Shown: in pieces, positions 28,444-38,073 of the stretch | Position numbering within the stretch: position 1 is the stretch's first letter | Layout: each line of letters opens with the position of its first letter | Source: Pirellulaceae bacterium | Lineage (GTDB): Bacteria; Planctomycetota; Planctomycetia; Pirellulales; Pirellulaceae | Direction of reading: 5' to 3' | DNA length: 64,000 nt | NCBI GenBank assembly: GCA_019636375.1 | Contig: JAHBXS010000001.1 | Coordinates: 1,426,001 to 1,490,000 of the forward strand | Made by a program: the position numbers and the translations under genes | Notes under the pieces: model-generated | What the model saw: the letters and a program-made list of their open reading frames with translations, nothing else | Databases searched by the model: none | What the model was told of the DNA's origin: nothing

Positions 28444-28612
28444 CCCTCCTTAAGGGAGTTCGTGGATTGAGTCCACATTCGTTTCATTTTCAGTCGGCGC
28501 GTTTCCCAAGGATCGATACCCATATATTGCAGGGTTGCACTTCTTCTGTTTCTAATAAAATGTGTCGATAGACTTACGATCATTTAAATGCGAATCAACG
28601 AGTCGTGTTCCT

Positions 28613-29122
28613 ATGCCCAAGCCGAATTCGAAATCTCAATTGCTCGTGGCAAATGACGAAGCATTTCACACGCTCAATGAGTTGCTGGGTTCGCTCTCAC
28701 CGACTCAATTAGCCACCGAGTTTCCGTTTGCTCATCGTGATCGCAATGTTCGGGACGTGCTGGCTCATTTATTCGAGTGGCAACAGATGATGTTTGTCTG
28801 GTACAAAGTTGGCATGCAGGATGGCGTTCCCGAAATGCCAGCCCCCGGTTTTACCTGGAAAACGACGCCAGAACTGAACCAGCAAATTTGGGAAAGATGC
28901 CAAGCAACTTCATTATCTAATCTTCGCGGCAAACTGAAACGGTCGCATATCAAACTGCAAAAACTAATCGAAGCCCACTCGAACGAGGAACTCTTCACGA
29001 AACGCCGATACCCTTGGACTGGCAGCACGTCACTGGGTTCCTACCTCACCTCCGCAGGTTGGAGCCACTACCACTGGGCATTAAAACTCCTCCGCAAATT
29101 CGTCAAACAATTCAATCGCTAG
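28613..29122 (+). CDS. ClbS/DfsB-family four-helix-bundle protein
   Basis: 169 residues. The family blocks are visible: LLVANDEAFHTLNELLGSL, HRDRNVRDVLAHLFEWQQMMFVWY, MPAPGFTWKTTPELN, and the C-terminal SLGSYLTSAGWSHYHWALKLLRKF. ClbS, the characterised member, protects producers of the genotoxin colibactin by opening its cyclopropane; most family members have no known substrate. It is cytoplasmic, with no signal peptide. The ATG at 28613 agrees with the family start, although no good ribosome-binding site precedes it; an upstream in-frame start at 28562 would add 17 unrelated residues. It stands alone, followed after 110 bases by the second BlaI gene. Confidence 0.82.
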   Translation: MPKPNSKSQLLVANDEAFHTLNELLGSLSPTQLATEFPFAHRDRNVRDVLAHLFEWQQMMFVWYKVGMQDGVPEMPAPGFTWKTTPELNQQIWERCQATSLSNLRGKLKRSHIKLQKLIEAHSNEELFTKRRYPWTGSTSLGSYLTSAGWSHYHWALKLLRKFVKQFNR

Positions 29123-29158
29123 CAAGGGAATTTTTTGCAATTCTCATCTTGCCTTGCG

Positions 29159-29168
29159 TACAAATGTA
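29159..29168. promoter_or_regulatory. CopY/BlaI-type operator box 1
   Basis: TACAAATGTA is a perfect TACA-NN-TGTA box, the operator core of CopY/BlaI-family repressors. It lies 65 bases before the BlaI start and 38 bases upstream of an identical second box. Confidence 0.7.
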
Positions 29169-29196
29169 ATTGTAGATTAGCGAACTGCCGAATAAG

Positions 29197-29206
29197 TACA
29201 AATGTA
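29197..29206. promoter_or_regulatory. CopY/BlaI-type operator box 2
   Basis: A second TACAAATGTA, extended to a 12-base near-palindrome (GTACAAATGTAC), 26 bases before the BlaI start. Two boxes 38 bases apart suggest cooperative or looped binding of repressor dimers over the promoter of this operon. Confidence 0.75.
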
Positions 29207-29232
29207 CGCGAAAGACAAAGAGGAGAGTTATC

Positions 29233-29637
29233 ATGGTGGATCGACCGTCGTTGTCGAAAGGTGAAATGGCTGTGGCGCGAGCGTTATGGGAGGTTGGGCC
29301 TGCAACGGTTCGTCAAGTTCACGAAAAAGTGGAAAGGAACGAGCCGATGAGTTTTGTTACGGTTCAGACTTATCTTCGCCGCTTGGAGGCCAAAGGTCAT
29401 GCCAATTCGAGACTGGATGGTCGCGTTCGCATCTATTCTGGTCGATCCCGACCGGGAACCGTTATCCGATCGACCGTGAATGAGTTGGTTGACCGATTGT
29501 TCGGCGGAGATTCCTTGCCGTTGGTTCGACACTTGATCGAGGAACGTGGCATTGATGAATCGGGATTGGCGGAGTTGCGGGAACTTATCTCCCGCCTGGA
29601 GGCAGAAATGGCCCCATCAGGAAGGAAGCCATCATGA
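29233..29637 (+). CDS. BlaI/CopY-family transcriptional repressor (second copy)
   Basis: 134 residues. The winged helix (about 5-80) shows LSKGEMAVARALWEVGPATVRQVHEKV and FVTVQTYLRRLEAKGHANSR; the C-terminal third (VNELVDRLFGGDSLPLVRHLIEE) is the dimerisation region. ATG 29233 has AGGAG about eight bases upstream. It overlaps the next gene, an M56 sensor protease, as ATGA. The two TACAAATGTA boxes just upstream make autoregulation very likely. It differs strongly from the copy at 15404-15799, and so do the operators, so the two systems are probably insulated from each other. Confidence 0.92.
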   Translation: MVDRPSLSKGEMAVARALWEVGPATVRQVHEKVERNEPMSFVTVQTYLRRLEAKGHANSRLDGRVRIYSGRSRPGTVIRSTVNELVDRLFGGDSLPLVRHLIEERGIDESGLAELRELISRLEAEMAPSGRKPS

Positions 29638-31514
29638 ATGCTGGGGATTGGATTGTTGCGTTAATGATTCAGTGTTGGCAATTGGCCGCATTGGCGTTGA
29701 TTGTTTGGATTCTGGTTCGGACGTTGGGACGCCGACGCCCGCATTTGGCTCATGTGCTATGTACTCTGGTGTTGATCAAAGCACTGATTCCACCACTATG
29801 GAGCGTGAATTGGAGTCCGTTTACTTGGATCATGGATTATTCAAAACATTGCGTCGAGGATTCGTCGAATCATGGTTTGGTTGTCTCTTCAAAACCGAGC
29901 ATGACGCCTTTCGATGGTCAGCCGCCAATTTCAGAAATCGACGTCAACAGCATTGCTCCGGTCGAATTTCAGACGTATACATTCGGTGGTAACCCCGACG
30001 GCATGGCGTCAATTCCTTGGTCCATCGTTCTCGCCGTTTGGATGGGCACGGTAATTGTATCCTGGGCTATTACGGCGATCCGCTATGGGGGTGTGCTGCG
30101 ACAGTTGAGCCGAGCCAAGCCGCTTTGTTTTCCTGAGTTAGACGTTAGGCTGGCCCAACTCGTTCGAAAACTGGGTTTAAAACGTTCTGTAAAACTCAAA
30201 ATTCTGGACGCTCCGTTGGGGCCGGCTGTGTTGGGTTTTATCCAACCAACGATTGTGTTGCCCGCGTTGATCGTTCGCGGCAAATCCATCGAACAGATCG
30301 AACCCCTGCTGGCCCATGAATTGATTCATATACGACGCGGCGATTTGTGGTGGGCGGTGTTACAAGTTCTCGCGCGGGGTCTGTTTTGGTTCCATCCGGC
30401 AATTCGCTGGGCGGATTCCCAACTGTCTCAAGCGGCGGAGCGGTGTTGCGACCAAGAGACCATCCGCAGTTTGAACTGTTCGCCGACGGACTATGCCCGT
30501 TGTTTACTGGATGTATTGGAACACAAACATCGGCTGCATGTGGCTCCGGCGTTGCCGGGCGTGCGTCCGCTGGATATTACGAGGGATCGATTGGAGAGAG
30601 TTATGAAAACTGAGAAGACGAATGTTTGTCATCGCCCCATTTGGGGCTGGGTGGTCCTAGTAGTTGGCTGTGCGTTGGTGTTGCCGGGAGCAGCTTCGGT
30701 CAAGGCTCAACAGGACGACCAGATGCAGAAGGACCAGTCGCGAATTGCCTTAAGCTTCAAACTGTTCGAGACCCGTTTGGATTTTTTGGAGGCCAACGAA
30801 ACATGGCAGAATTTTCAACTAGATGAGTTACAGGAGGCCGGAGGCTTCGTCGATTTGCTGGATGGTTCAACAACTAACAAAATGCCCAATCAATGCGACG
30901 TTCGAATAGCTCGGTTCGATAAATTTGGCCCAGAATTGTTGAAAGAACTACAATTAGTGCCCGCCGAGAATCAAGAAGCAGACGGATCGGAAACTGCGAT
31001 TGAAATTGCACCCAAGCGATCAAGCCAGTTGCCGGTTAAATTTTATAGCAGCCCCACTCTTGTCACCAGTCTGAACCGGTTGTGTGAGCTAATCTCTGGT
31101 GGAGAGGTTCCTGTTATCAACGCGAATCAAGAAATAGAGTTCCGAACTTTTGGCACCCAAGTGACGGCAAACCCCAACGAGTTGGAAAATCAACAAATCA
31201 CGTTGCAACTCAGTTTCGAGTTAAGCGAATTGCAATCACCGTTGATCGAAGATGGTGAAATCGAAAGGGCCATTGTCGGCGTACGGTTTGAAACCCGGCA
31301 AAAATTTTCTCTTGCCGGGGCAATTGCATTTGCAATTCCACAACCGCATCGCGACAACCAACTCATGATCGTCATCGTACAATGTTCCAAAATTGATACT
31401 GATGCCGACAGGAACTTGGATTCGACTGTGCCTCAACAGGTCAACACTGGAATGCAACCTCACTCCAAGTCTGTAGGTAAGTCACATTCGTCGATGGGCG
31501 TGGCGGACGATTAA
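29634..31514 (+). CDS. BlaR1-type M56 membrane metallopeptidase with secretin-like C-terminal domain
   Basis: 626 residues. The M56 core has membrane segments near 7-27, 33-55 and 120-145, the zinc motif HELIH at 228-232, WFHPAIRWADSQLSQAAERCCDQE and a final membrane segment at about 335-355 (GWVVLVVGCALVLPG). The extracytoplasmic part from about 365 resembles the N-domain and beta region of type II/III secretins: RIALSFKLFETRLDFLE, then SGGEVPVINANQEIEFRTFG, TANPNELENQQITLQLSFEL and GVRFETRQKFSLAGAI. There is no penicillin-binding domain. It is expected to relay an envelope signal by cleaving the BlaI protein encoded just upstream. What a secretin-like module would sense is unknown. Confidence 0.82.
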   Translation: MNAGDWIVALMIQCWQLAALALIVWILVRTLGRRRPHLAHVLCTLVLIKALIPPLWSVNWSPFTWIMDYSKHCVEDSSNHGLVVSSKPSMTPFDGQPPISEIDVNSIAPVEFQTYTFGGNPDGMASIPWSIVLAVWMGTVIVSWAITAIRYGGVLRQLSRAKPLCFPELDVRLAQLVRKLGLKRSVKLKILDAPLGPAVLGFIQPTIVLPALIVRGKSIEQIEPLLAHELIHIRRGDLWWAVLQVLARGLFWFHPAIRWADSQLSQAAERCCDQETIRSLNCSPTDYARCLLDVLEHKHRLHVAPALPGVRPLDITRDRLERVMKTEKTNVCHRPIWGWVVLVVGCALVLPGAASVKAQQDDQMQKDQSRIALSFKLFETRLDFLEANETWQNFQLDELQEAGGFVDLLDGSTTNKMPNQCDVRIARFDKFGPELLKELQLVPAENQEADGSETAIEIAPKRSSQLPVKFYSSPTLVTSLNRLCELISGGEVPVINANQEIEFRTFGTQVTANPNELENQQITLQLSFELSELQSPLIEDGEIERAIVGVRFETRQKFSLAGAIAFAIPQPHRDNQLMIVIVQCSKIDTDADRNLDSTVPQQVNTGMQPHSKSVGKSHSSMGVADD

Positions 31515-31589
31515 GCTTTGAGAGTTTACGGAATTGTCCGTAAGGGAAATGGCTAATCGCACTATTAACCTCGGCAGTGTCCCTAGCGG

Positions 31590-31651
31590 CTTCGCGACTT
31601 TGCGCGCAACTAGATTGGTTGGTTTTAGCAAAAAGTCGCAAAGTCGCGAAG
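31590..31651. repeat. Perfect 15-bp inverted repeat between convergent genes
   Basis: Arms 31590-31604 (CTTCGCGACTTTGCG) and 31637-31651 are perfect reverse complements around a 32-base loop. It lies between the ends of the BlaR1-type gene and the sigma gene, so it may terminate both. Fifteen bases (31594-31608) recur exactly at 16149-16163, and the arm resembles the core at 15994-16007. Confidence 0.85.
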
Positions 31652-31812
31652 AGATTGAAAACGCTGTTTTACGGAATACCAGCGGTCAAGCGCTCGATTT
31701 GTCTAAGTATGAAGTGGCGTTGTGGCTCTGCGTTTGCTAACGCGAGTGCGTCTTTCCAATGGCCTATGGCCTGTTGCGGTTGGCCCAGACGTTCGTGCAG
31801 TTGGGCCATGCC

Positions 31813-32934
31813 TCAATCCCACCAAGGTCGCAAACGTTTGCGATCAACATCGTTCATGGTCAGCAAAAATTGTTTCGCCTCGCCCGGCCCCTCGAGATAA
31901 GACCGGGCGATGGCTGCGTTCAATTGAATCATCGGTGTCGCGAATCGCTTCAGCAGCAACGCGTACAAATCGACGATGCGAGCCCAATCGGTTTCAGCGA
32001 TGCTTGCCGCGCGACAATGCTCCCATGCGATGCCTGCCTCAATATGGTAGCGACTTAGCTCATTGCCCTGGGCCGCGTGTTGAGCGTAACTCATCGCCTC
32101 GCGAATCAATCTGCCGTCCCAAACCGTTCGATCTTGCTCTGCCAGCAAGACCACACTCCCCGCCGTATCCAGACGTCCATTCAAGCGTGCGGCGTGCAAC
32201 AACAACAATGCGACCAGGGCTTGGGCTGACGGAGAGCCACACAGGGGATGTGCGGCCACCATTTTGGCCAAACGAATCGCCTCCCAACATAAATCCAATC
32301 GGATTGGGGAGTTGCCACAAGTTGCCGAGTGGCCTTCATTGAAAATCAGATAGATGGTCGAGAGGACCGCATCGAGCCGGTCCAGAATTGCGGCTGAAGT
32401 CAATTCGCCGAGTTCGAGCTGATGTTCACGCAGTTTTTCTTTGGCTCGAGTCAAACGTTTTTCGATCGTGGCCGAAGTCGTTTGCAATCCATGGGCGATT
32501 TCTTGGACGCCAAAACCGCTGACCGTTTTAAGGGCCAGTGCGACTTGCGATTCAACGGCAATCGCCGGGTGACAACACAAGAACAATAGCCGCAAGGTCT
32601 CATCACCAATTTCGGAATCAAAACGAGGCGATGTGCCCGACGCTTCTTCGTACGCATCTGTCTGCTGGTTGGCAACCTCACGAAAATGATCGGCCAGCTT
32701 CTGACGCCGCAACGAGTCAATCGCCAAATTCTTGGCGGTCCGAAACAACCAAGCTGACGGGTCGGTAGGTGTCCCCGAGCGCGGCCAACTGACCAACGCT
32801 CGAGACAATGCCGACTGCACCACATCCTCTGCCAATTCGAGATTTCTGGCCCCCAAATCTCGAACTAACAAGGCGACCAACCGTCCGTATTCATGACGGA
32901 AAAAATGTTCAACCAGTTGTGACGTCGAGTCCAC
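31813..32934 (-). CDS. ECF sigma factor of the YCII-associated type, C-terminus cut by an in-frame TGA
   Basis: 373 residues to a TGA at 31813. Sigma regions 2 and 4 occupy about 1-170 (LVEHFFRHEYGRLVALLVRDLG, LAEDVVQSALSRALVSWP, GFGVQEIAHGLQTTSATIEKRLTRAKEKL). The rest is the DUF6596/TPR-like extension of this ECF group (YLIFNEGHSAT, CWEAIRLAKMVA, LNAAIARSYLEGPG). In the same frame beyond the TGA, 47 more codons continue the family's end (MAQLHERLGQPQQAIGHWKDA, ALANAEPQRHFILRQIERL) to a TAA at 31669, giving the usual length of about 420. The GTG at 32934 begins two bases after the stop of the YCII-domain gene, the standard neighbour. A working core sigma factor may remain. The target genes are unknown. 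Confidence 0.85.
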   Translation of the reverse strand: MDSTSQLVEHFFRHEYGRLVALLVRDLGARNLELAEDVVQSALSRALVSWPRSGTPTDPSAWLFRTAKNLAIDSLRRQKLADHFREVANQQTDAYEEASGTSPRFDSEIGDETLRLLFLCCHPAIAVESQVALALKTVSGFGVQEIAHGLQTTSATIEKRLTRAKEKLREHQLELGELTSAAILDRLDAVLSTIYLIFNEGHSATCGNSPIRLDLCWEAIRLAKMVAAHPLCGSPSAQALVALLLLHAARLNGRLDTAGSVVLLAEQDRTVWDGRLIREAMSYAQHAAQGNELSRYHIEAGIAWEHCRAASIAETDWARIVDLYALLLKRFATPMIQLNAAIARSYLEGPGEAKQFLLTMNDVDRKRLRPWWD

Positions 32935-32936
32935 GA

Positions 32937-33278
32937 TTAAACGTAACCAGCAAACTCGCGGATTTCGATGGCACCGCCGATGATGGCAATCGGGCATAGT
33001 TTGGCAATTTCGACAGCTTCCTCATACGAATTGGCTGCGACTACCGAAAACCCACCGATCATTTCTTTCGCTTCAACGTAAGGACCATCCGCAACGACTC
33101 CACCTGGCTGCAACACACGTCCGGTCGGCAACAAACCGTCACCCATGTCGACAATTTTGCCTTCAAACTGTTTGAACCATCCATCCCACATTTTTAGAAA
33201 TCCTTGCATTTCTTCGGGCGATGGTTGTGACTGTTGCGATTCGGTCGAATCTCGATAAATCAGCAAATACTTTGGCAT
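32937..33278 (-). CDS. YCII-related (DGPF) domain protein
   Basis: 113 residues, a complete single-domain YCII/DGPF protein: MPKYLLIYRDS at the start, GDGLLPTGRVLQPGG, then DGPYVEAKEMIGGFSVVAANSYEEAVEIAKLCP. In YciI a His/Asp pair forms the active-site pocket; in this group the role is unproven, and the protein is encoded with an ECF sigma factor, as here, with two bases between the genes. A role as a partner or effector of that sigma factor is commonly inferred. ATG 33278 is preceded by AGGAG at good spacing. It is cytoplasmic. Confidence 0.9.
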   Translation of the reverse strand: MPKYLLIYRDSTESQQSQPSPEEMQGFLKMWDGWFKQFEGKIVDMGDGLLPTGRVLQPGGVVADGPYVEAKEMIGGFSVVAANSYEEAVEIAKLCPIAIIGGAIEIREFAGYV

Positions 33279-33592
33279 TTGGTACTCCTGGAAATAAAAA
33301 CAGTGTAAAACTGGGACACGAGAGCCACTTGCGAATCCATTGATCCGCGTTTCGAGTGGCTGTCAGTATAACGACGAACGAAATCATCGGTTCCGGACAC
33401 AAAAAAATAAAATTCTGTATCTGTGTTTTGAAACTTGTCCAAACGTGGCCAAAAATAAGCTAGAAAGTGGGTATGAGACTGGTGAGTGAATGAACATGAG
33501 GTGACCGTTTCCGCCTATTTCATTGCCGATTGCCCCCAAAATCATTTGCAACGATACGACAAGTCGGGAATTTCGGAGTCAATCAACTCGAC
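33279..33592. other. Intergenic region upstream of the YCII/sigma operon
   Basis: 314 bases. They should contain the promoter of the minus-strand YCII/sigma operon, but I could not fix its boxes. No conserved reading frame or strong hairpin is seen. Confidence 0.35.
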
Positions 33593-33862
33593 TCAATCCC
33601 GCTTATCCGGGGGATGGCCGCAAAGGGCATAGCGGGCGAAATGGATGAGGCCGGCGAAGCGGAAACTGGGATCGACGTAGTGCTCGATGACGTAAAACGC
33701 AAAATAATAAGCGTGGCAAAACGCCCAAATGGCGATCACCAGCAGCACCGCAAACCGCCAATCCGGAAGCTGCGAAATCAAAATCGCACAAGCCGTCATC
33801 CCCAGCAAAACAAACAACCCACCCTTCAACCATATCACTCGCGGGTTTGTTAGATTGGTCAT
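33593..33862 (-). CDS. Small membrane protein with two transmembrane segments
   Basis: 89 residues. Hydrophobic segments are at about 13-30 (GGLFVLLGMTACAILIS) and 36-57 (FAVLLVIAIWAFCHAYYFAFYV); the C-terminus HYVDPSFRFAGLIHFARYALCG looks amphipathic. I recognise no characterised family. ATG 33862 has AAAGGG about seven bases upstream, which supports expression. It is flanked by non-coding stretches, and nothing in the context points to a function. Confidence 0.65.
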   Translation of the reverse strand: MTNLTNPRVIWLKGGLFVLLGMTACAILISQLPDWRFAVLLVIAIWAFCHAYYFAFYVIEHYVDPSFRFAGLIHFARYALCGHPPDKRD

Positions 33863-33985
33863 TTAGCAGCCCTTTCCATTTATTAGTAACCGTCTCAGGA
33901 TGGTCGTTCGAACACGACCAATTCCCGCTTTGGCAAATCATACATCCCAACGGTTTGCTGAGGCATAGTCCTTCGGTGCGTTCGC

Positions 33986-34004
33986 CTTTTCACGGAGTGA
34001 AAAG
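33986..34004. repeat. Single hairpin related to the palindrome at 22648
   Basis: CTTTTCACGGAGTGAAAAG is a perfect hairpin (CTTTTCAC-GGA-GTGAAAAG) with the GGA loop and flanking GCC of the repeat arm in the DUF1549 gene. Here it is intergenic and present as one arm only. Confidence 0.6.
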
Positions 34005-34124
34005 CCACGTGGCCGTTTACTCGGTGAACGGTTCCATTTATTTTCCCCCACTACCCGTCCGCCGGTGCCAGAGGTCGCGAAATTTTTTTTGAAAAGTAAG
34101 ACCTGTTTTTTGAAGTTTACACCG

Positions 34125-34946
34125 CTATTCCTCTTCCGAATCGTTTTGAGAGACCAATTCTAAGAGCAGGAATGAGGCGAATCGGTCTAGGTCGCGTGAC
34201 ATCTGCCACGCTAGTGCCAGAAACAACACGAACGAAACAAAAATCGTGGCCAAGGATGCGAGCAGCAAGAATCCTAAAACCTGCGGCGGCAAAATCAAGA
34301 GCTGTAATTCGAACAATGACAATACCGCGACCAATACGCCGACTCCCCCAATGAGGCTGTTCATGACGATGATTGATAGTCGATGTCCCCACTTCGAATC
34401 GATAATATGTGCCAAGTGATAGATGAACCGAACAAGGAACCAAAAACTTACTAAGGCGCAGATCGATTCCAGCACCGCGATCCAGGAAATCTTTCCCATG
34501 CGTCGCACCATACGCAGCGCAAACAAAATCAAATCAGCGGCGAACGACACATTCAACAGCCACCGTTGCCGAATCGCCAGCGAGCATTCCCAACACGCTT
34601 GCTTTCCCGCAAACAATTTCCAGACACCGAACAAAACCAAAACTACCGCCCCCACAGCGAAACCACCATTCGCCGCGCGAAACGGAAAACCAAAAAACAA
34701 GACGATTCCGCCCATCAGGGCCATCGTCCCCCAAAAGATGTCTTTGAGTCCCTTGGAAAACTGCCTCAGTGAATTGGCCATTTCGAAAGAACTGGGCCAG
34801 TTCATGTCGGAAAAATTGAACTCATCAGCCACCTCATTGGCGTCCTCTGGTTCATAAATCTGTGACTCAAAACCGTTCGTCTCACGATCTAGCGAGTCAC
34901 CGCGATTCCCGTCATCGTACTCTGCATGATTTTTTTCTGGTGTCAT
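34125..34946 (-). CDS. Polytopic membrane protein of unknown function
   Basis: 273 residues. The first 65 are acidic and hydrophilic; then come five or so hydrophobic segments (about 70-90, 95-113, 135-170, 190-212 and 220-250). Between the first pairs is a short Cys-containing stretch, KQACWECSLAIRQRW. The C-terminus QNDSEEE is acidic. I do not recognise the family, and no catalytic motif is visible. ATG 34946 is used. It lies between the small membrane protein and the thiC operon on the same strand, separated by gaps, so it is probably its own unit. Confidence 0.65.
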   Translation of the reverse strand: MTPEKNHAEYDDGNRGDSLDRETNGFESQIYEPEDANEVADEFNFSDMNWPSSFEMANSLRQFSKGLKDIFWGTMALMGGIVLFFGFPFRAANGGFAVGAVVLVLFGVWKLFAGKQACWECSLAIRQRWLLNVSFAADLILFALRMVRRMGKISWIAVLESICALVSFWFLVRFIYHLAHIIDSKWGHRLSIIVMNSLIGGVGVLVAVLSLFELQLLILPPQVLGFLLLASLATIFVSFVLFLALAWQMSRDLDRFASFLLLELVSQNDSEEE

Positions 34947-35033
34947 GTAAGGGAATCCGCTCAGTCAGAGAATATTCGTTTCCAGTACTGCCTGCCATTC
35001 CATGCCGCATTTGAAAAATGAATGCAAAAGGGC

Positions 35034-35408
35034 TCATAGCGATTGACACGTCTCCCGAACTTCCAGAAGGGGGTAATCGGTGATTGCAAGCTCCTGAGTT
35101 TTGAGGATTTCCCTGATTTCTTGCAATCGCAGCCAACCCCGGGTGATCAACTGATCGCGGGCGGAACGAATGTCCGGGGCCAGATTGCGGCGATCAAAGT
35201 CTCCTTCGACAACCACTGGCTCAAACTCTGGATGAATGATGAACTGCGCAAGAGTAGGATTGCAACGAAGATGGCGTTCCGGAGTCGTATGTAAGACCTC
35301 CGGAACGATCATGCCCGTCACATAGCGAAGGTACAAATCGCTGACGGTGATGTCAGCGACATCGTTTCCGCAAACCGCACAAAAATAACCTTCGTCGCAC
35401 TTGGCCAT
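35034..35408 (-). CDS. Conserved hypothetical protein with Cys cluster, downstream of thiC
   Basis: 124 residues. The N-terminus CDEGYFCAVCGNDV has a Cys-x5-Cys-x2-Cys cluster that could bind metal. VTGMIVPEVLHTTPERHLRCNP and ARDQLITRGWLRLQEIREIL are further stretches that look conserved, but no function is known to me. The ATG at 35408 is one base after the TGA of thiC, so it is almost certainly co-translated with thiC. The reading frame extends upstream through thiC, but only the part after this ATG is credible. A link to thiamine synthesis is suggested by position only. Confidence 0.75.
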   Translation of the reverse strand: MAKCDEGYFCAVCGNDVADITVSDLYLRYVTGMIVPEVLHTTPERHLRCNPTLAQFIIHPEFEPVVVEGDFDRRNLAPDIRSARDQLITRGWLRLQEIREILKTQELAITDYPLLEVRETCQSL

Positions 35409-35409
35409 A

Positions 35410-36753
<1,344 letters not shown>

Positions 36754-36794
36754 TTAAAAGAAAAATGGGAATGTTGCGGTTTTTGTTTTGAAAG

Positions 36795-36815
36795 GGACAG
36801 GTTGGCGACCTGTCC
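36795..36815. repeat. GGACAGGT hairpin upstream of thiC
   Basis: Perfect 8-bp stem (GGACAGGT / ACCTGTCC) with a 5-base loop between the end of the RluA-type gene and the start of thiC, both on the minus strand. It may terminate the upstream gene, though the T run after it is short, or be an extragenic palindrome. Confidence 0.55.
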
Positions 36816-36889
36816 TACGAGAACCCACACATTGTAACAATTTTTGGTGGGATGGAAGACCGCTCGTGTGTTGGCGATAGGTCGATAAT

Positions 36890-37837
36890 TTAAGCATCGG
36901 CCTTCCGAGCCTTGAGGAACGCCTTGAAGACTGGAGGCCACGGGGAGCAGAACTCCATGTTGCGATTGGTATGCGGATGCACAACTCGGAGCGTATTGGC
37001 GTGAAGAGCGATGCGGTTGGGGTTCCAATCCGGACGTGCAGCTTGCATTCGTCGATATCGGGTCTCGCCGATGACCGGATGTCCGGCCTCAGCGAATTGA
37101 ACACGGATTTGATTTCGGCGACCGGTCTCTAAAGTCACTTCGACAACCGTCTCTTTCTCTAAACGCCGAATCACGCGGTAGTGGGTAATGGCTAACTCGC
37201 CATGTTTTGGGTTTTTCACAGAGTGTCTTGTGAGATGTTTGCCGGTTGCCAAGTAACTCCGGAATGTACCGGCATCGTCTTTGAGACTGCCTGATACGAT
37301 GGCAACATATTTTCGTTCAGGTTTGTTAGCCGAAAACTGCCCTCGCAGAGCCTCGTAGGTCGCTTCGTCTTTGGCGAACACCATGACGCCTGATACGTCT
37401 CGGTCAAGTCGCTGCAGTGAGTAGATGCGTGCCTGGGAGTCGAATTTTTTGAGGTAACTTTCGACAAGGGCGATCATCGTTTTGCGATCCCCTTTTTGAG
37501 TGGCGACGGAAAGCAAACCGGCAGGCTTGTCGGCGACAAGCAATTGGGCGTCCTCGAAGATCACCTCCAGCTTTTTGGGAAACGGAGTATTTTTGACTTT
37601 GCCGGGTTTTTGGCGAGGTTCTTCAACCGGGCGAATTAGTTCGACTTTGTCGCCGGGCTTGAGAAGTCTCTCAGGCTTGCCGCAGGCTTGGCCATTCACG
37701 TAGATGTTACCGGCCAAGATTTCACGGCGAGCCCGCGCGGGTGTTCGCCTCAAAAAATTAGAGACCACTTGCACCAAGCGACGAGCGGGAGCGGGAGCTT
37801 GGGGGTGAATGACGATCGAGGGTGGTTTTTTGGGCAC
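36890..37837 (-). CDS. RluA-family pseudouridine synthase
   Basis: 315 residues. An N-terminal S4 RNA-binding domain (about 20-80: VVSNFLRRTPARARREILAGNIYVNG) precedes the catalytic domain. The active-site aspartate is in LQRLDRDVSGVMVFAK (the RLDxxTSG motif), and RNQIRVQFAEAGHPVIGETRY is the conserved second block. It isomerises specific uridines in 23S rRNA or tRNA; which of the RluA/C/D targets applies cannot be told. The start is a GTG at 37837. The N-terminus is Pro-rich. The gene precedes thiC with a 145-base gap. Confidence 0.92.
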   Translation of the reverse strand: MPKKPPSIVIHPQAPAPARRLVQVVSNFLRRTPARARREILAGNIYVNGQACGKPERLLKPGDKVELIRPVEEPRQKPGKVKNTPFPKKLEVIFEDAQLLVADKPAGLLSVATQKGDRKTMIALVESYLKKFDSQARIYSLQRLDRDVSGVMVFAKDEATYEALRGQFSANKPERKYVAIVSGSLKDDAGTFRSYLATGKHLTRHSVKNPKHGELAITHYRVIRRLEKETVVEVTLETGRRNQIRVQFAEAGHPVIGETRYRRMQAARPDWNPNRIALHANTLRVVHPHTNRNMEFCSPWPPVFKAFLKARKADA

Positions 37838-38073
37838 TTTGATTCCGCAGTCAATGAAAACCGTCTATTTTGCAATTTATCTTCGAAATTGCCAGTAGCG
37901 GCGTTGAGAAATATGGCAGAAAAAAGATGTTGTCTTGCGACGAAACAGGGGTAAAATCTCAGATTGGGCCGCGTAGCAAAATGTCGGCGTTCATGAGATT
38001 CGTTAATTGACGGAGAGAAGCTACGGTTTACCGGGCATTCTCAAGGGATACGAAACAAACTGGATTTACGAGG

